From an uncultured Bacteroidales bacterium (lineage in GTDB: Bacteria > Bacteroidota > Bacteroidia > Bacteroidales > UBA932): a stretch of DNA of 47,064 nt. The DNA lies in contig ONXC01000018.1 of NCBI GenBank assembly GCA_900321715.1, forward strand, positions 1-47,064, read 5' to 3'. Below, one piece after another: positions 43,132 through 47,064 of this stretch. Both the position numbers and the translations under genes were made by a program. The notes beneath the pieces were generated by a model that saw only the letters and a list, made by a program, of their open reading frames with translations, was not told the DNA's origin and searched no databases. Numbering within the stretch: position 1 is the stretch's first letter; each line of letters begins with the position of its first letter.

Positions 43132-43161
43132 CAAAGATAATAATTATTTATTGAATTGCAA
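43132..43161 (-). promoter_or_regulatory. Canonical promoter of the nfeD-flotillin operon
   Basis: Minus-strand TTG (43159-43161), 19-nt spacer, TATCTTTG (43132-43139), about 26 nt before the ATG at 43105. It matches the Bacteroidota -33/-7 layout. Confidence 0.7.
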
Positions 43162-43226
43162 TAAAAATTTGTAAAAATTTAATAACTGGCACAGATTTCA
43201 TTGATACTCAACAACTTATAAACAAT

Positions 43227-43250
43227 CGGGTGCACCTACAGGTGCACCCG
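43227..43250. terminator. Hairpin downstream of the M16 gene
   Basis: Perfect inverted repeat CGGGTGCACCT/AGGTGCACCCG with a 2-nt loop, 32 nt beyond the M16 stop. A weak T-rich stretch follows on the minus strand. It probably ends the M16 transcript but could also be an operator-like palindrome. Confidence 0.55.
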
Positions 43251-43281
43251 ACTATAAATAAAAGCGCTGATTATCAGAAGG

Positions 43282-46170
43282 TTAGTAGCCAAAAATCTCC
43301 GTCAGAGGCACAATCTGGACGGGGCCCAGGGTCTTGAGATAGGCCATGTCAATGTCCCTGGTGTCTCCCAGGATGGCGTAGTTGTATGTGCGTCCGGCAA
43401 TCCATTTGGCGTGGGTAGCCTTCAGGTCTTCCATTGTAAGGGCTCCAACTTTCTCAAAGATGAGTTTCTCGCGGGGCTGGGTCAGGCCAAGCTCCTGGGC
43501 CTGGAGATAGCTGTAGAGTACCTGCTCCCCTATCACGCGCTGGGTGCGGAGCTTTCCAAGGATGGCAGCCTTTGCGATTTCCAGGTTCTCGGGGGCTTCC
43601 GGCAGGGTTTCGATGATTTCCTCGAAGCCCTCCACAGCCTTGCGGAGTTTGTCGTTCTGGGAGGCTATGTAGGCGCGGAAGGAGTAGGTATCGGCCTTGA
43701 AGGCGGGCTCTGAGAGCCAGGCGCCGGCGCCGTATGCAAGGGCACGGGACTCCCTCATCTCCTGAAACACGATGGCGTTCATTCCGCCGCCGTAGTACTC
43801 GTTGAAAAGATCAATGTAAGGAGCCTCATCCAGGGAGAAGCCTTCCCCGCGGTCCGAGTACTGGACGTAATTGAACTGGCGGGAATCGTAATGGCTCACA
43901 TAAACCTTTGAAGAAGGTGTGAGGCGCTTTACGGGATGAGTCTTCTCCAACGGCTCAAGTTCATCCGAGGGATGATACTTCCGGAGCATCTCCTTCACCT
44001 CCTCCAGCGAAGCCGGACCATAATATAATATGGTATGCTGCTTTTCAAGGAGCTCTTCAAGGGATTCAAGGACGTCTTCCGGTTCCAGGGCCGATACAGC
44101 GGCGTTGGTGAGAGTTCCGGCCTTGATATACTCCGGACCGTAGGTTAGATAATTCTGGAGAGCGCTGCTGCAGGCCCTCTGGTTCTTCTTTGAGTCTTCA
44201 CGGGAGCGGAGGATATCGGCCTTGAGCTCAGATAGGATGTCATGGTCCGGCTTCACGTTACGAAGCTGATACTCAAGTGCTTCAAGGGCAGCGGGCAGAT
44301 TCTCTGAAAGGCCTGTGAGGGATATTGCGGTGGTGTTCCCTCCTACGCGGGGAGAAGCGCTGCAGGCAAGGCCATAGAGCTTCATGGCAAAGTCCTCTGC
44401 GGTGTATTTGTCAGAGCCAAGATATGAGAAATAATCGGCGGCTATGGAGAGTACCGGGTCATTGTCCGATCCGCGGTCGTAACGGAAAGCAAGGGAGGCT
44501 ATGTCATTCCTCTGGTTTTTCTTGTACAGGAGCCTGAGGCCGTCAAAATCGGCCACGGTCATGTCCTTTTCATAATCTACGAAAACGGGGTCAATTGGTG
44601 CGGGCTCACTGGCTGCAATCTCTGCCAGGAAGGCGCTCTGCTTGTCCCTGTTGGTGAAGATGGGAGTAATCTTGGGAGCGTCTATCTTCTTTATGCTCCT
44701 ATCCTCTCCAATGTGTTTGAACACAACGGCATAGCCATCAGCAGGCAGATATTTATTGGCCCAGGCCACAACGTCCTCCTTTGAAACCTTACTCATCCTG
44801 TCCAGTTTTCCGGCCTCCCATTTCCAGGAAGTTCCGTTTATGAAGGAATTCATAAAGAGGGTGGTGCGGTAACGGTTGGACGTAAGGCCCTCCATGGCCG
44901 ATAATTTATAGTTTGCCTTCACGGCCTCAAGGAGTTCCTCGGAGAAGTCTCCTTCACGCAGCTTGCGGGCCTCCCCAAGCAGGAGGTCAAGCACTTCCTG
45001 GAGGCTCTGGCCCTCCTTGGGCATGCCTTCTGCCAGCATCAGGCCCCAGTCTGAGCGGTTGTAACCAAAGAATCCGCCGCCAAGGATGGCCTGGGACTGA
45101 ATGAGGTTGCGGTCTACGAGGCCGGCGTTGCCATTGAAGAGAATCTCTCCGGCAATCTCCGATATCTCGCTTTCCGGGAAAGACTCTCCGGGAGTACGCC
45201 AGCCAAGCATGACAAACTCTGCGTCATAGCCATACACGTCCTTAACCTTGGGCTCAGTGATGGGGTCTTCCGGGGCAATGCTGCGCTCCGGGAGGGCGGG
45301 ATTGGGTTTCCACTGCCCGAAGTACTTCTTTATGGTCCTTACCATCTCATCCGGGTCAAAGTCTCCGGATAGGCAGATGGCAACGTTATTGGGAACGTAA
45401 TAGGTATCTTTCTGATGACGGATTGCACGGAGGGAAGGATTCTTAAGATGATCCTGCGTGCCGATAACCGTCTGGGTGCCATAGGGATGGTGTACAAACA
45501 GCATGCTGTCTAGGGCGTCGATGGCCTTTTCACCGTCGTCCGTAAGGCCCATGTTCTTTTCCTCATACACAGCCTCCAGTTCAGTATGGAACCCGCGGAA
45601 AACGCAGTTCATGAAGCGGTCGGCCTGAATGCGCGCCCAGTTCTCCACCTGGTTTGAAGGGATTTCCTCAACGTAGCAGGTTACATCGTTGGACGTAAAG
45701 GCGTTGGAACCTTCTGAGCCGATGATGGACATAAGCTTGTCATACTCATTGGGGATGGCAATCTTTGATGCCTCCAGGCTCACGGAGTCTATCTGGTGAT
45801 ACAGGGCGTCCCTCTGTGCAGGATCCGTGAGGGTACGGTATACGTCGTACAGGGAATCAATCTGGGCCAGAAGCGGTTTTTCCGCCTCATAGTCCTGGGT
45901 GCCGAACTTCTCCGTACCCTTGAACATCATGTGCTCAAGGTAATGTGCCAGACCTGTATTGTCGGCGGGGTCATCCTTTCCGCCGGCATGGACGGCAATG
46001 TAAGCCTGGATACGGGGTTCGTCCTTATTCACGGACATATATATCTTCAGTCCGTTGTCCAGTGTGCAGATCTTTGCACCAAGGGGGTCTCCTTTCACGG
46101 TCTCATAGCGGGGGCCGCAGGCCATGGCCAGAATGGCAAAAGCAGAGAGAACAATCAGTTTTTTCATCAT
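43282..46170 (-). CDS. M16-family zinc metallopeptidase lipoprotein (pitrilysin-like)
   Basis: 962-residue peptidase with two M16 halves. The signal MMKKLIVLSAFAILAMAC ends in a lipobox (Cys18 counted from the first Met), so it is probably envelope-anchored. The inverted zinc motif HxxEH is H76-Y-L-E79-H80, and the third ligand is within ELEAVYEEKNMG. The C-terminal half (from about 520) lacks the motif but has the R/Y-type substrate-binding segment (ALAYGAGAWL), as in pitrilysins. Met1 or Met2 can be the start. A TATATTTG box lies at 46190-46197. Expected role is degradation of exported peptides. Confidence 0.93.
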   Translation of the reverse strand: MMKKLIVLSAFAILAMACGPRYETVKGDPLGAKICTLDNGLKIYMSVNKDEPRIQAYIAVHAGGKDDPADNTGLAHYLEHMMFKGTEKFGTQDYEAEKPLLAQIDSLYDVYRTLTDPAQRDALYHQIDSVSLEASKIAIPNEYDKLMSIIGSEGSNAFTSNDVTCYVEEIPSNQVENWARIQADRFMNCVFRGFHTELEAVYEEKNMGLTDDGEKAIDALDSMLFVHHPYGTQTVIGTQDHLKNPSLRAIRHQKDTYYVPNNVAICLSGDFDPDEMVRTIKKYFGQWKPNPALPERSIAPEDPITEPKVKDVYGYDAEFVMLGWRTPGESFPESEISEIAGEILFNGNAGLVDRNLIQSQAILGGGFFGYNRSDWGLMLAEGMPKEGQSLQEVLDLLLGEARKLREGDFSEELLEAVKANYKLSAMEGLTSNRYRTTLFMNSFINGTSWKWEAGKLDRMSKVSKEDVVAWANKYLPADGYAVVFKHIGEDRSIKKIDAPKITPIFTNRDKQSAFLAEIAASEPAPIDPVFVDYEKDMTVADFDGLRLLYKKNQRNDIASLAFRYDRGSDNDPVLSIAADYFSYLGSDKYTAEDFAMKLYGLACSASPRVGGNTTAISLTGLSENLPAALEALEYQLRNVKPDHDILSELKADILRSREDSKKNQRACSSALQNYLTYGPEYIKAGTLTNAAVSALEPEDVLESLEELLEKQHTILYYGPASLEEVKEMLRKYHPSDELEPLEKTHPVKRLTPSSKVYVSHYDSRQFNYVQYSDRGEGFSLDEAPYIDLFNEYYGGGMNAIVFQEMRESRALAYGAGAWLSEPAFKADTYSFRAYIASQNDKLRKAVEGFEEIIETLPEAPENLEIAKAAILGKLRTQRVIGEQVLYSYLQAQELGLTQPREKLIFEKVGALTMEDLKATHAKWIAGRTYNYAILGDTRDIDMAYLKTLGPVQIVPLTEIFGY

Positions 46171-46189
46171 TAATCCGATTTTTAACTAA

Positions 46190-46217
46190 CAAATATACAA
46201 AATATTACTTATCTTGC
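46190..46217. promoter_or_regulatory. Divergent promoter boxes for M16 and GH31 genes
   Basis: Minus-strand TATATTTG (46190-46197) faces the M16 gene. Plus-strand TATCTTGC (46210-46217) is a degenerate TAnnTTTG box 4 nt before the GH31 ATG. Confidence 0.45.
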
Positions 46218-46221
46218 GGTC

Positions 46222-47064
46222 ATGAAAACACGTATTCTCCTCGTTATCATCGCATCTCTGGCACTTGCCTCATGCAGCAGCACTGTCACCATTCCCCTTC
46301 CTGAAGGAGTTTCAGTATGGGGCGGACGCATAAAGGATGGCAGCAAAATGCCTTATGCGGCCGGTTTTGAAGCATCCCTTGATGACAACCGTTCAAATCA
46401 GGTGGCCCCGCTTCTTCTTACCTCTGATGGCCGATTTATCTGGAGTGACACCCCTTTCAGCTTCCGCATCACGGACAAAGCAATTGTCATCACTGAAGGG
46501 GACGTCACGGTGGAAAAAGCCGGAGACTGCCTCTCTGATGCATTCAAAGCCGCTTCAGCGGCTCATTTCCCGGCAAACGGGGAACTTCCGCCAGCTCAGT
46601 TCTACAAGGTGCCCCAGTACAACACCTGGATAGAGCTCATGTACAATCAGAACCAGGAAGGCGTCCTGAACTATGCCCGCGGAATCCTTCAGAACGGCCT
46701 CCCCGCCGGTATCATCATGATTGACGACACCTGGCAGGAAGACTACGGCAAATGGTATTTCCATCCCGGCAGGTTCCCGGATCCAAAGGCAATGTGCGAT
46801 GAACTTCACCGCATGGGCTTCAAGGTAATGCTGTGGATATGCCCCTTCGTGAGCATGGACCAGTACCAGATCTGTCACAAGATCGAGTCATTCGGCGGTT
46901 TCCTCAGTGAGGCCGATGGCCATACTCCCTACCCCGTACGCTGGTGGAACGGGACATCGGCCGTTCTTGACCTCACCAACCCCAAAACCGTGGAATGGTT
47001 CAACTCTGAACTTCACCGCCTCATGGAAGACTACGGCGTGGACGGCTTCAAGTTTGACGCCGCG
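46222..47064 (+). CDS. GH31 family glycosidase lipoprotein (partial, cut by window end)
   Basis: The first 281 codons are present and open to the window edge. MKTRILLVIIASLALASC gives a lipobox at Cys18. A short beta-rich N-terminal domain (about 20-130) precedes the barrel. GH31 features are YNTWIELMYNQNQEGVLNYA, PAGIIMIDDTWQEDYGKW, FPDPKAMCDELHRMGFKVMLWICPFVS and, at the last residues, GVDGFKFDAA, where the Asp near 279 lies at the expected nucleophile region. Alpha-glycosidase activity is likely; the sugar cannot be told. It is divergent from the M16 gene and could be the start of a polysaccharide-use locus. Confidence 0.87.
   Translation, partial: MKTRILLVIIASLALASCSSTVTIPLPEGVSVWGGRIKDGSKMPYAAGFEASLDDNRSNQVAPLLLTSDGRFIWSDTPFSFRITDKAIVITEGDVTVEKAGDCLSDAFKAASAAHFPANGELPPAQFYKVPQYNTWIELMYNQNQEGVLNYARGILQNGLPAGIIMIDDTWQEDYGKWYFHPGRFPDPKAMCDELHRMGFKVMLWICPFVSMDQYQICHKIESFGGFLSEADGHTPYPVRWWNGTSAVLDLTNPKTVEWFNSELHRLMEDYGVDGFKFDAA

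Overview
The window looks like chromosomal backbone of a gut-type Bacteroidales bacterium (phylum Bacteroidota). Three things point there. Gene content fits: DUF4290, a FISUMP-domain lipoprotein, several SPII lipoproteins, a secreted C1B aminopeptidase, a lipoprotein-type DPP III, and an S24/Y-family polymerase pair. Promoters follow the Bacteroidota pattern (TAnnTTTG boxes, in two cases 19 bp from an upstream TTG/TTTG). Start codons lack strong Shine-Dalgarno sequences. No rRNA, CRISPR array, insertion sequence or prophage was seen; the last gene (GH31) is cut by the window edge.

Layout. 0.1-7.2 kb: a polyprenol-phosphate mannose synthase-like GT2 converging on tex, then a minus-strand cluster ygiQ - small acidic protein - ClC channel. 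7.2-10.8 kb: a lipocalin-like lipoprotein, and the minus-strand overlapping trio lipoprotein - RNase D-like exonuclease - RlmI. 10.9-14.0 kb: plus-strand operon of C1B peptidase, pssA, a ManA-like cupin lacking the metal ligands, and an S4 RNA-binding protein. 14.0-20.0 kb: minus-strand C11 peptidase - sppA - AddB-like nuclease. 20.0-22.8 kb: DPP III and xerD. 23.0-27.2 kb: minus strand rplY-pth and ackA-ptb-tpiA. 27.3-30.9 kb: short ComEC, ApbE, FISUMP lipoprotein. 30.3-37.7 kb: minus strand DUF4290 - ftsK - lolA, an AddA-like helicase-nuclease, and a TerB-DnaJ protein. 37.7-38.1 kb: repeats, terminator and two tRNA-Lys genes. 38.1-43.1 kb: manC, divergent umuDC-like pair, and nfeD - flotillin - XRE regulator. 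43.2-47.1 kb: M16 protease and a partial GH31.

How genes work together. AckA plus a Ptb-type acyltransferase make ATP from acyl-CoA, next to tpiA of glycolysis. ManC and the mannosyl-phosphate transferase fit GDP-mannose supply and use, although the ManA-like protein seems unable to isomerise mannose-6-phosphate. LolA, lipoproteins and envelope proteases (SppA, C11, C1B, M49, M16) suggest active envelope and peptide metabolism. AddA-like, AddB-like, XerD, FtsK and UmuDC cover DNA repair and chromosome segregation.

The most unusual signal is a palindromic element of about 130 bp present twice (262-388 and 6452-6584). Each copy sits in frame inside an otherwise intact, unrelated gene (GT2 and ygiQ). 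The 58-bp core is 54/58 identical between copies, while the long outer inverted arms differ in sequence but pair within each copy. The two copies are read in different reading frames. This resembles the protein-coding palindromic elements known from Rickettsia.
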